A DNA stretch of 64,000 bases from Gemella sp. GH3 (GTDB taxonomy: Bacteria > Bacillota > Bacilli > Staphylococcales > Gemellaceae): assembly GCF_013415425.1 (NCBI RefSeq), contig NZ_JACBYC010000108.1, forward strand, positions 1 to 64,000, written 5' to 3'. A model generated the notes under the pieces. It worked only from the letters and a program-made list of their open reading frames with translations. It was not told where the DNA came from and ran no database searches. Positions 55,406 through 64,000 of this stretch are shown here, piece by piece. The translations under genes were made by a program, and so were the position numbers. Every line of letters starts with the position of its first letter. The first letter of the stretch is position 1.

Positions 55406-56554
55406 ATGGAAGCAAAAAAATGGTTAGCATTAAATTACTTTTTACAGTATGCTGTGCAAGGAGTGTTTTTTCAATATTGGATAGTTTACTTAACTACTAT
55501 AAAAGATTTGTCTGTTTTAGAAGCTAGTGCAGTTTTTTCTATGATTTATTTAGCTAGGTTTATTAGTGGTATATTTCTCAGTACTGCATTAATCAAGAAA
55601 TTTGGTCTACATTTATCGTATAAAATAATTGGATTTTCAGGTTTTATAAGTGTTTTGATGTATGGATTCGTTGATAATAAGATTAATTTATTTTTTGTTA
55701 CTTTTTTGTTTGGAATAACTTATTTTAGTCTTACGCCACTTACAGAAACTACATCATCATTGTTTCTGAAAGAAGGAAATGTTGATTATGGGCAAGTTAG
55801 GGTTTTTGGTTCTATTAGTTTTATGATTGTAGGTATAATTGTAGGTGGGGTTTTAGGATATATTAGTAATAGTTATATTTTTTATGTTTTAGCTAGTTTA
55901 GTATTCATTTATTTTATATTTACATTAATACCTGCACCTTATATGTTGAATACTGTAGATTTATATAGTGGAGAAGTTAAGAAAGAATCAAAACAATTTT
56001 TATGGATGAAAAATGATATAGATGCTATTTTATTAATTTTAGTATTTTTCTTTTTACAGCTTAGCCACGCTGCTTATAATAATTATAATGTTTTGTATCT
56101 TGAGAGTTTTAATATATCTTTAAAATGGTTAACAGGATTTATAGTAAGTATTTCGGTAATATCAGAAATATTATTTTTTGTATTTTCTAATAAATTACCT
56201 AAAAATATTAGTGCAAAAAAATTCTTACTTATAGCTTGTTTTGTTGCTACTTTTAGATGGTTAATTTTAGCTGTATTTAAAAATGTTTATGTTTTTGTTT
56301 TTATGCAAACATTACATGCATTAACTTTTGCTCTTGCGCAAATAGCTTTTATTTTATTACTTAATAGTAAATTTACTTCGGATAAAACTTTGGACATGCA
56401 AAATTTATACAGTGCAGTAGGATTTCAGTTAAGTGCATTTTTAGGAATGTATGTTGTTGGTTTTATATGGGATATTAGTACTAGCTTGGTATTTTTTGTA
56501 TCATCTGCAATAGCATTTATAGCACTAATTATTGCTACTAGATTAAAATTTTAA
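55406..56554 (+). CDS. MFS transporter, LacY/HcaT-like (MFS_1_like)
   Basis: 382-residue transporter with twelve hydrophobic helices. The N-terminus LNYFLQYAVQGVFFQYWIVYL and the segment YGQVRVFGSISFMIVGIIVGG resemble the nucleoside:H+ symporter / phenylpropionate (HcaT, YcaD) group of the major facilitator superfamily. Substrate unknown. AAGGGG precedes the ATG, 25 bases after the protease gene, so the two may be co-transcribed. Confidence 0.88.
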   Translation: MEAKKWLALNYFLQYAVQGVFFQYWIVYLTTIKDLSVLEASAVFSMIYLARFISGIFLSTALIKKFGLHLSYKIIGFSGFISVLMYGFVDNKINLFFVTFLFGITYFSLTPLTETTSSLFLKEGNVDYGQVRVFGSISFMIVGIIVGGVLGYISNSYIFYVLASLVFIYFIFTLIPAPYMLNTVDLYSGEVKKESKQFLWMKNDIDAILLILVFFFLQLSHAAYNNYNVLYLESFNISLKWLTGFIVSISVISEILFFVFSNKLPKNISAKKFLLIACFVATFRWLILAVFKNVYVFVFMQTLHALTFALAQIAFILLLNSKFTSDKTLDMQNLYSAVGFQLSAFLGMYVVGFIWDISTSLVFFVSSAIAFIALIIATRLKF

Positions 56555-56570
56555 TATATAATTATCAAAC

Positions 56571-56608
56571 AAATTACCGTACTATATACTTATATAGTAC
56601 GGTAATTT
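56571..56608. terminator. Bidirectional terminator between MFS gene and RluA gene
   Basis: Eighteen-base complementary arms 56571-56588 and 56591-56608 (core TTACCGTACTATATA), with T-rich ends. The 3' arm abuts the minus-strand stop codon. Confidence 0.85.
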
Positions 56609-57450
56609 TATATATTCAAAAATAAATTTTCATATTTAGATTTTATGATAATTTTCTTCTGAATGATAGGGTGATTAAATTCAACTTTTAAAGCTCCTAA
56701 ATACATATGTGTATAATTAATATAATCTTTTGAATAAAGTTTATCTCCTATTATAGGATTGTTTAAGTATGCTAAATGAACTCTTATTTGATGAGTTCTT
56801 CCAGTTTCTAGAGAAATTTCAACTTTATAAAGATTATTTTTTGTTTTATTAGAAGTGAGAATATTAGTTATCGCTATTTTTCCGTTGTTGGTAACTGCCA
56901 TTTTATTTTTTTCAACGCTATGTCTTCCTATTTTTGTAGTTATTTTTTGTGGAGAAATACTATTTTTTACTATAGCATTGTAATATCTTTTGATCCTTTT
57001 ATTTTCTAAGTCATTATCAAGTTTTGATTTAATAAGAGGAGTTTTAGCAAATATAACTAAACCAAAAGTATCTACGTCTAGTCTATGTATTGGTTCTAAA
57101 TATTCATAGTCTTTAATTAGGTAGTTTACTAGTGTATTATTTTCAGAATTAATGTCATTAGGATGAGTTTTCATACCAAATGGTTTAGATGCTATAAGAA
57201 TAAATTCATCTTCATACTCAACATCAATTTTTATTTTATCGTTATATAGATAGTTAGATTTAGCTAAGTCAATTGTAATATTTAAAATATCTCCTTTATA
57301 AACTCGTTCATATAAATTAACATTTTTATTATTTATAAATATACAATTTTTGGACATATTCAATGTATGGATATTTTTTTTTGATAATAATAAAAATTTT
57401 GCTAGATATTCGCGTAAAGTTGGATAATTGTCATTTATTATAAAATTCAT
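56608..57450 (-). CDS. RluA-family pseudouridine synthase
   Basis: 280-residue RNA pseudouridine synthase. A short S4-like N-terminal part (TLREYLAKFLLLSKKNIHTL) precedes the catalytic domain with PIHRLDVDTFGLVIFAKT, where the Asp of HRLD is the nucleophile, then KRYNAIV and LETGRTHQIRVHLAYLNNPIIGD. Its exact rRNA or tRNA target site cannot be assigned. AAAGGAA precedes the ATG at 57450. Transcribed divergently from clpB. Confidence 0.94.
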   Translation of the reverse strand: MNFIINDNYPTLREYLAKFLLLSKKNIHTLNMSKNCIFINNKNVNLYERVYKGDILNITIDLAKSNYLYNDKIKIDVEYEDEFILIASKPFGMKTHPNDINSENNTLVNYLIKDYEYLEPIHRLDVDTFGLVIFAKTPLIKSKLDNDLENKRIKRYYNAIVKNSISPQKITTKIGRHSVEKNKMAVTNNGKIAITNILTSNKTKNNLYKVEISLETGRTHQIRVHLAYLNNPIIGDKLYSKDYINYTHMYLGALKVEFNHPIIQKKIIIKSKYENLFLNI

Positions 57451-57528
57451 AATATTATTCCTTTATATTTTCTAAACAGTTATTCTATCATTTTTTCTAC
57501 TTAAAGTAAAATTTTTTTGAAAAAGTTA

Positions 57529-57593
57529 TTGTCAAATTTGGTCAAAGGGTGTATAATATCATTATAGTCAAAAAAGGTCAAATAAATTTGACT
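57529..57593 (+). promoter_or_regulatory. clpB promoter with two CtsR operators and an inverted half-site
   Basis: TTGTCA (57529-57534), 17-base spacer, TATAAT (57552-57557). Operator 1: TGTCAAA (57530-57536) and GGTCAAA (57540-57546), covering the -35. Operator 2: AGTCAAA (57566-57572) and GGTCAAA (57576-57582), covering the start site. TTTGACT at 57587-57593 is a further half-site in inverse orientation. Both operators have the 3-base spacing known for CtsR. Confidence 0.92.
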
Positions 57594-57611
57594 ATTATTT
57601 GGAGGTTAATT

Positions 57612-60191
57612 ATGGATATAAATAGTTTAACTAATAGTTTAAAAGATATTTTAGCCAAAGCACAAACAAAGGCAATAGAATTAAAAAGTCAAAGTATAAC
57701 AAGTGAAATGATTATATATGAAGCTACTAAAAATGTTAATCTATACAGTGATATTTTAGGTAGAGTTAGTGTAAATAAAAAACAACTTTTATTAGAATTA
57801 GAGCAAGAATTTAAGAAAATAAATGCTGTAATTGGAGATAATGTAAGTTATGGAAATTATATAAGTAACGATGCTAATAAATTAATGCAGGAAGCAGATA
57901 AATTAAAAAATAAATATGAAGATAATTTTATATCATGCGAACATTTGTTATTAGCAAGTTATGTTACTAATAGTATTGTAAAAAGAAACTTGGACAAGGT
58001 AACAACTTTAGAAAAATTAACAAAGGTAATTGATGATATTAGAGGAGGTAAAAAAGTTATGAATGAAAATCCAGAAAATAGCTATGAAGTACTTGAAAAG
58101 TACGGGAGAGATTTAATAGAAGAGGTAAAATTAGGAAAACTAGATCCTGTTATAGGCAGAGATTATGAAATTAGAAATGTAATACGAATTTTATCAAGAA
58201 AAACTAAAAATAATCCAGTTCTAATAGGAGAACCAGGTGTAGGGAAAACAGCTATAGTGGAAGCATTAGCTCAAAGAATAGTGAGAGGAGATGTTCCAGA
58301 TGATTTAAAAAATAAAACAATTTTTGAACTTGATTTAACTAGCTTAGTTGCTGGAGCAAAATATAGAGGTGAGTTTGAAGAAAGATTAAGAGCCGTTTTA
58401 AAAGAAATTAAGGAAAAAGACGGAAATATAATCTTATTTATAGATGAAATTCATATGTTAGTAGGTGCGGGGAAAACAGATGGGGCCATGGATGCAGGTA
58501 ATATACTAAAACCTATGCTTGCTAGAGGCGAGTTACATTGTATAGGAGCAACAACATTAAATGAATATAGAAATTATATAGAAAAAGATTCTGCACTAGA
58601 AAGAAGATTCCAAAAAGTTTTAGTAAAAGAACCTACAGTAGAGGATACAATTTATATTTTGAGAGGATTGAAAGAAAGATTTGAAGTTTATCACGGTGTG
58701 AAAATTTCTGATAGAGCGATAGTAGATGCTTCGGAACTTTCTAATCGCTATATAACAGACAGATATCTACCGGATAAAGCTATAGATTTAATAGATCAAG
58801 CGTGTGCTACAATAAAAACAGAAAATTCTTCTAATCCAGAAGAGTTAGATGCTATAAATAGAAAGGTTATGCAACTAGAAATAGAAGAAAACGCATTGAA
58901 ATCTGAAACAGATGAAATATCAAAAAAACGTTTAAATAATATTATTGAAGAATTATCTGTTTTAAGAGAAGATCAATCTCGTCTTAAGTTACAAGTAGAT
59001 AAAGAAAAAGAAAAAATATCAAAAATAAATAAACTTAGATCAGATATAGATAGTAAAAAATTAGAGTTAGAAAGAGCAGAAAATAATTACGATTTGGAAT
59101 TAGCATCAGAATTAAAATATTCTGTACTTCCAAAACTAGAATTAGAGCTAACAGAAGTTGAAGAGAATTCTAAAGATGATGAATATAAATTGTTAAAACA
59201 AGAAGTTACAGAAGATGAAATAGGTTATATTGTTAGCCAAATAACAGGTATTCCAGTTACAAGATTAGTAGAAACAGAGAAAGAAAAATTATTAAATTTA
59301 TCTTCAACATTACATAAAAAAGTAATAGGACAAGATGAAGCTGTTGACAGTGTTACTAATGCTATACTTCGTTCAAGAGCAGGTATTTCAGATCCTAGTA
59401 GACCTATAGGAAGCTTTTTATTCTTAGGGCCAACAGGAGTAGGGAAAACAGAATTAGCTAAAGCTTTAGCACTTAACTTATTTGATGATGAAAAGAATAT
59501 TATTAGAATAGATATGAGTGAATATATGGAAAAACATTCTGTTAGCAGATTAATAGGAGCTCCTCCAGGTTATATAGGTTATGAAGAAGGAGGGCAATTA
59601 ACAGAAAATGTTAGAAGAAATCCTTATAGTATAATTTTATTAGATGAGGTAGAAAAAGCACATACAGATGTATTTAATATTCTATTGCAATTATTAGATG
59701 AAGGAACTTTAACAGATTCTAAAGGAAATATTGTTGATTTCAAAAATACGATTATAATAATGACTTCAAATATAGGTTCAATTAATTTATTAGAAGAAGC
59801 AAAAAATGGAGAAATTACAGAAAAAACTAGAGAAAATGTAATTAATCAGCTTTATGGGTACTTTAAACCCGAAATATTGAATCGTATGGATGACATTATA
59901 ATATTTAAACCTTTAACAGAAAATAACATTAAAGAAATAACTAAAAAATTGTTAACAGAATTAGTACTAAGGTTACAAAAACAAAATATCAACCTTAGCT
60001 ATACTGATAATATAGTTAATTGGATAGCTACAGGAGGTTATGATATGAAATTTGGAGCAAGACCACTAAAAAGATTTATCCAAAGTCATATAGAAAATGC
60101 ATTAGCTGTAGAGATTATTAAAGAAGGTGTTGAAGATAATTCAACAATAGTTCTTGATTACAAAGATAAATTAATTGTAAATATAAAATAG
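57612..60191 (+). CDS. clpB: Chaperone ClpB
   Basis: 859-residue disaggregase working with DnaK. The N-domain is comparatively divergent. The first ATPase domain has GEPGVGKT and the ClpB-type block [26 protein letters not shown] in part. A long coiled-coil middle domain (residues about 400-520) replaces the UVR segment of ClpC, and the second ATPase domain has GPTGVGKT and LLDEVEKAH. The ATG at 57612 behind GGAGG is the start; an in-frame ATG at 57549 overlaps the -10 box and is rejected. Regulated by CtsR, as shown by the operators. Confidence 0.95.
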   Translation: MDINSLTNSLKDILAKAQTKAIELKSQSITSEMIIYEATKNVNLYSDILGRVSVNKKQLLLELEQEFKKINAVIGDNVSYGNYISNDANKLMQEADKLKNKYEDNFISCEHLLLASYVTNSIVKRNLDKVTTLEKLTKVIDDIRGGKKVMNENPENSYEVLEKYGRDLIEEVKLGKLDPVIGRDYEIRNVIRILSRKTKNNPVLIGEPGVGKTAIVEALAQRIVRGDVPDDLKNKTIFELDLTSLVAGAKYRGEFEERLRAVLKEIKEKDGNIILFIDEIHMLVGAGKTDGAMDAGNILKPMLARGELHCIGATTLNEYRNYIEKDSALERRFQKVLVKEPTVEDTIYILRGLKERFEVYHGVKISDRAIVDASELSNRYITDRYLPDKAIDLIDQACATIKTENSSNPEELDAINRKVMQLEIEENALKSETDEISKKRLNNIIEELSVLREDQSRLKLQVDKEKEKISKINKLRSDIDSKKLELERAENNYDLELASELKYSVLPKLELELTEVEENSKDDEYKLLKQEVTEDEIGYIVSQITGIPVTRLVETEKEKLLNLSSTLHKKVIGQDEAVDSVTNAILRSRAGISDPSRPIGSFLFLGPTGVGKTELAKALALNLFDDEKNIIRIDMSEYMEKHSVSRLIGAPPGYIGYEEGGQLTENVRRNPYSIILLDEVEKAHTDVFNILLQLLDEGTLTDSKGNIVDFKNTIIIMTSNIGSINLLEEAKNGEITEKTRENVINQLYGYFKPEILNRMDDIIIFKPLTENNIKEITKKLLTELVLRLQKQNINLSYTDNIVNWIATGGYDMKFGARPLKRFIQSHIENALAVEIIKEGVEDNSTIVLDYKDKLIVNIK

Positions 60192-60200
60192 TTTATAAAT

Positions 60201-60230
60201 AAAAAGGTTTTACTTATGTAAAATCTTTTT
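60201..60230 (+). terminator. clpB terminator
   Basis: Arms 60201-60213 and 60218-60230 (AAAAAG, TTTTAC and complements with one mismatch), T-rich end. Confidence 0.8.
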
Positions 60231-60334
60231 ATTTTTACTGAATGACTATATAAACGATTATATTTATAAATAGAAAGTTATTTAATTTTTAATTTTTATG
60301 ATATAATTAAATAAAATTTTCGTAGAGGTGTATA

Positions 60335-60892
60335 ATGAAAAATATTAAATTACGTTTTGCACTAGAATCAGATGCAGAGCAATTACTAAATATTTATACG
60401 TACTATGTAGATAATACAGTTGTAACATTTGATTATAAGGCACCTACTATTGAGGAGTTTAAAAAACGTATAAATAAGATAATATCAAAATTTCCTTTTT
60501 TGGTAGCTCAAAAGAATGATACTATAGTTGGATATGCTTATGTTAATACTTTTAAAAATCGTGAAGCCTACGATCACACAGTAGAGTTATCAATATATGT
60601 TGACAAAGAAAACGTAGGTTTAGGTATTGGTAAATTATTGTACAATAAGTTAGAAAAGATATTATGTGAGCAAAACATTGTAAATATAACATCATGTATT
60701 ACTTATCCAAATGAACAAAGTGAAATTTTCCATAAAAGTCATGGTTATGAAAAAGTAGCACATTTTCATAAGGTAGGGTATAAATTTAATAAATGGTACG
60801 ATGTAGTTTGGTATGAAAAGTCTATTTTAAGTCATAGTGATAGTATTGGACCAGTAAAAAGTATACATGAATTAGCAAAGCAATTTGATTAA
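60335..60892 (+). CDS. GNAT N-acetyltransferase (phosphinothricin-acetyltransferase-like)
   Basis: 185-residue acetyltransferase. KLRFALESDAEQLLNIY opens the GNAT fold. The acetyl-CoA site is VELSIYVDKENVGLGIGKLLY (V-x4-GxGxG/A type). ITYPNEQSEIFHKSHGYEKV and KWYDVVWYEKSI match the PAT/YncA-like group. The native substrate is unknown. GAGGTG precedes the ATG; the next gene begins 12 bases after the stop. Confidence 0.88.
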   Translation: MKNIKLRFALESDAEQLLNIYTYYVDNTVVTFDYKAPTIEEFKKRINKIISKFPFLVAQKNDTIVGYAYVNTFKNREAYDHTVELSIYVDKENVGLGIGKLLYNKLEKILCEQNIVNITSCITYPNEQSEIFHKSHGYEKVAHFHKVGYKFNKWYDVVWYEKSILSHSDSIGPVKSIHELAKQFD

Positions 60893-60904
60893 GGAGATAA
60901 CAAT

Positions 60905-61474
60905 TTGAAAGTATTAGAAGAGAAAATTAAAAATTATTATAAAGATTATGAAGTAATGCCATTTATTTCAAAGGATAGAGATTTAAAAGAGTGGCTTGAA
61001 GAAGTTGAACTCTCAAAAAGTAAATTAGTTCCTAAAAGAAATATGCAGAGAACTAAAGAAGGCTTAGTAGCAGGTGATGTTATTCTTATGTGGAGAGTAA
61101 ATTTTGGAACTTTTACAACAGAGAGTATAAAACCAGGAATGTATCCAAAATATTTTGAGTATAGCTATGGAATAGATGCACCTAATAACTTAGAGATACT
61201 AATAAAAGAGGGGTATATAAAAATTGATAGTATTAAAGATTCCCTGCAACATACCACAATTACAAATTTGAAAAAATTTTTAAAAGATAATAAGGTAGTA
61301 GGTATCTCAAAAATGAAAAAAGAAGATGTTTATACATACATTAAGGATAACTTCTCTGAAGACGAATTATCAAAATATATAAAAGTATTAGGTTATTCAT
61401 TAACCGAAAAAGGTAAAAATACTTTAAGTAATAATTCTGATATTATTGATAAACATCCTAAGAAAAAATTCTAG
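60905..61474 (+). CDS. Uncharacterised protein with SAP-like C-terminal segment
   Basis: 189-residue soluble protein with no family that I recognise with certainty. The N-terminal half has EKIKNYYKDYEVMPFIS and a conserved-looking middle MWRVNFGTFTTESIKPGMYPKYFE. Residues about 117-155 (TITNLKKFLKDNKVVGISKM, then KEDVYTYIKDNF) look like a SAP-type helix-extended-helix nucleic-acid-binding motif, followed by YSLTEKGKNTL. It starts with TTG at 60905, supported by AAGGAG 8 bases upstream. Probably co-transcribed with the acetyltransferase. Confidence 0.75.
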   Translation: MKVLEEKIKNYYKDYEVMPFISKDRDLKEWLEEVELSKSKLVPKRNMQRTKEGLVAGDVILMWRVNFGTFTTESIKPGMYPKYFEYSYGIDAPNNLEILIKEGYIKIDSIKDSLQHTTITNLKKFLKDNKVVGISKMKKEDVYTYIKDNFSEDELSKYIKVLGYSLTEKGKNTLSNNSDIIDKHPKKKF

Positions 61475-61497
61475 TATTTTTAGATAGGAGTGATATT

Positions 61498-62151
61498 ATG
61501 AAAATAGGTGTACTAGCTGGCACAAAGAAAGATACAATGATGGGAGTTAATATTCTAAAAAAAAATAATTATACTAATTTGGAAGTTATTGAAAATACGA
61601 AAACTCCTAGCGAGCAAACATTATTTCAAATATCTAGTGAAGAATATAAAGAAAAAATTATTAGTGAGCATATAGAACATTTAAAAGGAAAAGATTGTAG
61701 AAATCTTTTTGTATATTGTAACTCTTTGAGTGCTGCTGTAGATTTTGATAAATTAGCTAAAAAGTATGATATTAACATTGTAACTCCACTTCACGTTTAT
61801 AAAAATTTAGCTAAAAATGTAAAAAATGTAGTAATACTTACTGCTAATGCTCAAGGATTATCTGGAATAGAGAAAGTAATGTTTGAAGCTAATGAAAATA
61901 TTAATATCATAGGAATTACTCTTCTTGATATGGTTAAAGATATTGAATTAGGATTAGATCCTATTTTAATTTCCGAAAAATTCAACTTTAATGTTTTAGC
62001 TAAATATATTAATAGTTTAGAGATAGAAAAGGTTATACTAGGATGTACTCATTTTCCGTATATATTAGATAATTTGACTGGAAAATTAACTAAAAATATA
62101 GAAGTAGTAGATCCTTCTAGTCATATGTTAAGTTTAATTGGAGAAAAATAA
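61498..62151 (+). CDS. Aspartate/glutamate racemase-superfamily protein
   Basis: 217-residue protein of the Asp/Glu racemase fold. Both catalytic cysteines are in place: VYCNSLSAAVDF near residue 73 and ILGCTHFPYI near residue 182, preceded by MKIGVLAGTKKDTMMG. The length is shorter than MurI (about 265), so it may be a racemase of another amino acid. TAGGAG precedes the ATG. It is 23 bases after the SAP-like gene and 92 bases before ruvA. Confidence 0.85.
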   Translation: MKIGVLAGTKKDTMMGVNILKKNNYTNLEVIENTKTPSEQTLFQISSEEYKEKIISEHIEHLKGKDCRNLFVYCNSLSAAVDFDKLAKKYDINIVTPLHVYKNLAKNVKNVVILTANAQGLSGIEKVMFEANENINIIGITLLDMVKDIELGLDPILISEKFNFNVLAKYINSLEIEKVILGCTHFPYILDNLTGKLTKNIEVVDPSSHMLSLIGEK

Positions 62152-62243
62152 ATTTGTTTGAAATTTATCTATTTTCCAGTAATTTAACTGAGAAATAATT
62201 TATATTATTATAAATTTTAAATTATTAGATGTAAGGAGATTAT

Positions 62244-62819
62244 ATGTACGCATATATAAAAGGATATGTTAAGGAGATAAATCCTAATAATATAGTTTTG
62301 GATAATAATGGAATAGGTTATGAGTTAATTGTAGCAAATCCTTATGACTATAATACAGATGAGGAGATTACTGTTTATATTAGTCAGCAAGTTAGGGAAG
62401 ATTCTAATACTTTATTTGGATTCAAAACAAAAGATCAGAAAAAAGTATTTTTATTGCTTCTTAAAGTAAAGGGTGTCGGTCCTAAGAGTGCCTTAGCAAT
62501 TTTAGCTAGTGCAAGTAGTGAAGAGATTATAGAAGCTATAAATAGTTCGGACGTTAATTATATGACTAAGTTTCCTGGAATCGGAAAGAAATCTGCTCAA
62601 CAAATAATACTTGATTTACAAGGGAAAATTGACTTTATTTCTAACAGTGATAATGTGAACAAAGGGAATAATCCAGTTCTAGAAGATGCTATTTTGGCAT
62701 TAGAAGCACTAGGATTTACTAAAAAAGAGATAACAAAAATAGAAAAGCAATTAATAAGCTACAATTATACAAAAGCAGATGAATATGTTAAGATTGGACT
62801 AAAGTTATTAACTAGATAA
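62244..62819 (+). CDS. ruvA: Holliday junction branch migration protein RuvA
   Basis: 191-residue junction-binding subunit. N-terminal OB domain YAYIKGYVKEINPNNIVLDNNGIGYE, then two helix-hairpin-helix motifs (LKVKGVGPKSALAIL, FPGIGKKSAQQIILDL) and a C-terminal RuvB-contact domain with ALEALGFTKKEI. AAGGAG precedes the ATG. It forms a pair with ruvB. Confidence 0.98.
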   Translation: MYAYIKGYVKEINPNNIVLDNNGIGYELIVANPYDYNTDEEITVYISQQVREDSNTLFGFKTKDQKKVFLLLLKVKGVGPKSALAILASASSEEIIEAINSSDVNYMTKFPGIGKKSAQQIILDLQGKIDFISNSDNVNKGNNPVLEDAILALEALGFTKKEITKIEKQLISYNYTKADEYVKIGLKLLTR

Positions 62820-62840
62820 TAAAATGGATATGGAGGTATT

Positions 62841-63842
62841 ATGAAAGAAAGGTTATTATCAAACATTCAAGGCATTAATGAAGAACCTCAAGAACAAAGA
62901 TTACGTCCACAATACTTAAATCAATATATAGGTCAAGAGCAAATAAAAGATAATTTAAAAGTATTTATAGAAGCGGCAAAAATGAGAAATGAGGTATTAG
63001 ATCATTGTTTAATTTACGGACCACCTGGTCTTGGGAAAACAACCCTTGCTACTATAATTGCTAACGAAATGAATGTTAATATAAGATATACTTCTGGTCC
63101 AGCAATAGAGAAATCAGGAGATTTAGCAACTATTTTAACAAGTTTAGAACCAGGAGATGTCTTGTTTATTGATGAAATTCATAGAATAAGTAGATCTATA
63201 GAAGAAATACTATATTCTGCAATGGAAGATTTCTATCTTGATATAGTTATAGGAAAAGGAGAAGAATCAAGAAGTGTACGAATAGATTTGCCTCCATTTA
63301 CTTTGATAGGTGCTACTACTAGAGCTGGAGCATTAACAGCCCCGCTTCGAGATAGATTTGGAGTACATTGTCGTTTAGAATTTTATGATATAAAGGATTT
63401 GCAGACTATTTTGGCAAGAAGTGCTGATATCTATGGATGTTATATTGATGAAAGCAGTACGTATCAAATAGCTATGCGTTCTAGGGGAACACCTAGAATA
63501 GCTAATAGACTTTTGAAAAGAGTGAGAGATTTTGCTCAAGTCAAAAATGAAGGACTTATAAATGAAGAAATATCTATATCTTCACTTGATTTATTACAAG
63601 TAGATTCTAGTGGTCTAGATAATATTGACTATAAAATACTAGAATGTTTGGTTAAAAGATATGAAGGAAGAGCTGTTGGATTAGAAACTATAGCTATAAC
63701 TATAGGAGAGGAGAGCATAACTATAGAAGATGTTTACGAACCTTATTTAGTTAAAGAAGGATTTATAGAAAGAACTCCTAGAGGAAGAAAAGCTACAGCT
63801 AAAGCATATAATCATCTTGGAATAGAATATAAATCACAATAG
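62841..63842 (+). CDS. ruvB: Holliday junction helicase RuvB
   Basis: 333-residue AAA+ motor. It has [19 protein letters not shown], Walker [12 protein letters not shown] near residue 60, Walker [28 protein letters not shown] and the C-terminal winged helix [21 protein letters not shown] precedes the ATG. queH follows 13 bases after the stop codon. Confidence 0.98.
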   Translation: MKERLLSNIQGINEEPQEQRLRPQYLNQYIGQEQIKDNLKVFIEAAKMRNEVLDHCLIYGPPGLGKTTLATIIANEMNVNIRYTSGPAIEKSGDLATILTSLEPGDVLFIDEIHRISRSIEEILYSAMEDFYLDIVIGKGEESRSVRIDLPPFTLIGATTRAGALTAPLRDRFGVHCRLEFYDIKDLQTILARSADIYGCYIDESSTYQIAMRSRGTPRIANRLLKRVRDFAQVKNEGLINEEISISSLDLLQVDSSGLDNIDYKILECLVKRYEGRAVGLETIAITIGEESITIEDVYEPYLVKEGFIERTPRGRKATAKAYNHLGIEYKSQ

Positions 63843-63855
63843 ATAGGAGAAGTGA

Positions 63856-64000
63856 ATGATAGACAGTAAAAATTTTATAAATACTCGGCATAAGAATCAA
63901 AAAATAAATTATGATAATGTTTTAAAAGAACTAATAAAAGAATGGAAAAAACAAGAGATAAGGCCAAAATTACTAATACATTCTTGCTGTGCTCCATGTA
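63856..64000 (+). CDS. queH: Epoxyqueuosine reductase QueH (3' end outside window)
   Basis: The first 48 codons of a gene behind TAGGAG. The visible residues end with KLLIHSCCAPC, the N-terminal cysteine motif of QueH (former DUF208), the iron-sulfur enzyme of the last step of queuosine synthesis. Order ruvA-ruvB-queH is usual in streptococci and relatives. The remainder lies beyond the window. Confidence 0.88.
   Translation, partial: MIDSKNFINTRHKNQKINYDNVLKELIKEWKKQEIRPKLLIHSCCAPC

Noticed and set aside
57549-57611. N-terminal extension of ClpB
   Set aside because: The ATG lies in the -10 region and the frame runs through the CtsR operator; the ATG at 57612 has GGAGG at the right spacing.

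Overview
The window is a very AT-rich (about 30 % G+C by eye), low-GC Gram-positive chromosome segment from the Bacilli. Tandem GGTCAAA-type CtsR operators, a T-box leader, the orders cshB-nfo-zur, tdk-rpmE2-prfA-prmC, mutS2-trxA, pth-mfd and tsaE-tsaB-rimI-tsaD, and strong AGGAGG ribosome binding sites all fit. The mix of Bacillus-like and Streptococcus-like order (ctsR directly before clpC without mcsA/mcsB) and the extreme AT bias make a Gemella-like bacterium my best guess, but the genus is inferred.

Layout. 1-7610: the distal part of a surface polysaccharide operon: polymerase (cut by the window edge), flippase, UDP-galactopyranose mutase, LicD phosphotransferase and three glycosyltransferases. 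7611-10173: a zinc membrane peptidase, a DUF4303 orphan, long decayed-looking DNA, and a T-box leader whose specifier reads as arginine (CGU) and whose antiterminator/terminator module is duplicated. It controls an amino-acid (probably arginine) ABC importer at 10174-12374. 12455-21179: CtsR-controlled ctsR-clpC-radA, then a PIN/TRAM protein, secG, rnr and smpB. 21235-22596 (minus): an NADH oxidase/CoA-disulfide-reductase-like flavoenzyme, intact except for one in-frame UGA exactly at codon 42, the redox-active cysteine of this family. A hairpin with a G-starting loop lies 22 nt after the UGA, as in bacterial SECIS elements. This is the most interesting feature of the window.

22764-41650: typA; a MarR-controlled heterodimeric ABC exporter; cshB-nfo-zur; truB-ribF; rpsO; a tRNA-Arg(UCU); a secreted or membrane-anchored protein of unknown function; rpsP; rpmE2-tdk-prfA-prmC; guaC; then an AT-rich accessory stretch with a tiny unknown gene, a frameshifted lipoprotein pseudogene and possible minus-strand RNA terminators. 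41652-53574: mutS2-trxA, prs, pth-mfd-tag, a secreted nuclease (minus), and the t6A operon tsaE-tsaB-rimI-tsaD. 53727-64000: a formate/nitrite channel, CPBP protease, MFS transporter, RluA synthase (minus), CtsR-controlled clpB, an acetyltransferase / SAP-like protein / racemase-like trio, ruvA-ruvB and the start of queH.

How the genes work together. Most of the segment is housekeeping: protein quality control (CtsR regulating ClpC and ClpB), ribosome rescue and RNA decay (SmpB, RNase R), translation (RF1, PrmC, Pth, S15, S16, L31B, TypA, t6A synthesis, TruB) and DNA repair (RadA, Nfo, MutS2, Mfd, Tag, RuvAB). Accessory character is confined to the polysaccharide locus, the 8.5-10.2 kb and 39.7-41.7 kb stretches, and the 60.3-62.2 kb trio. 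I saw no CRISPR array, intact insertion sequence, prophage or rRNA operon.
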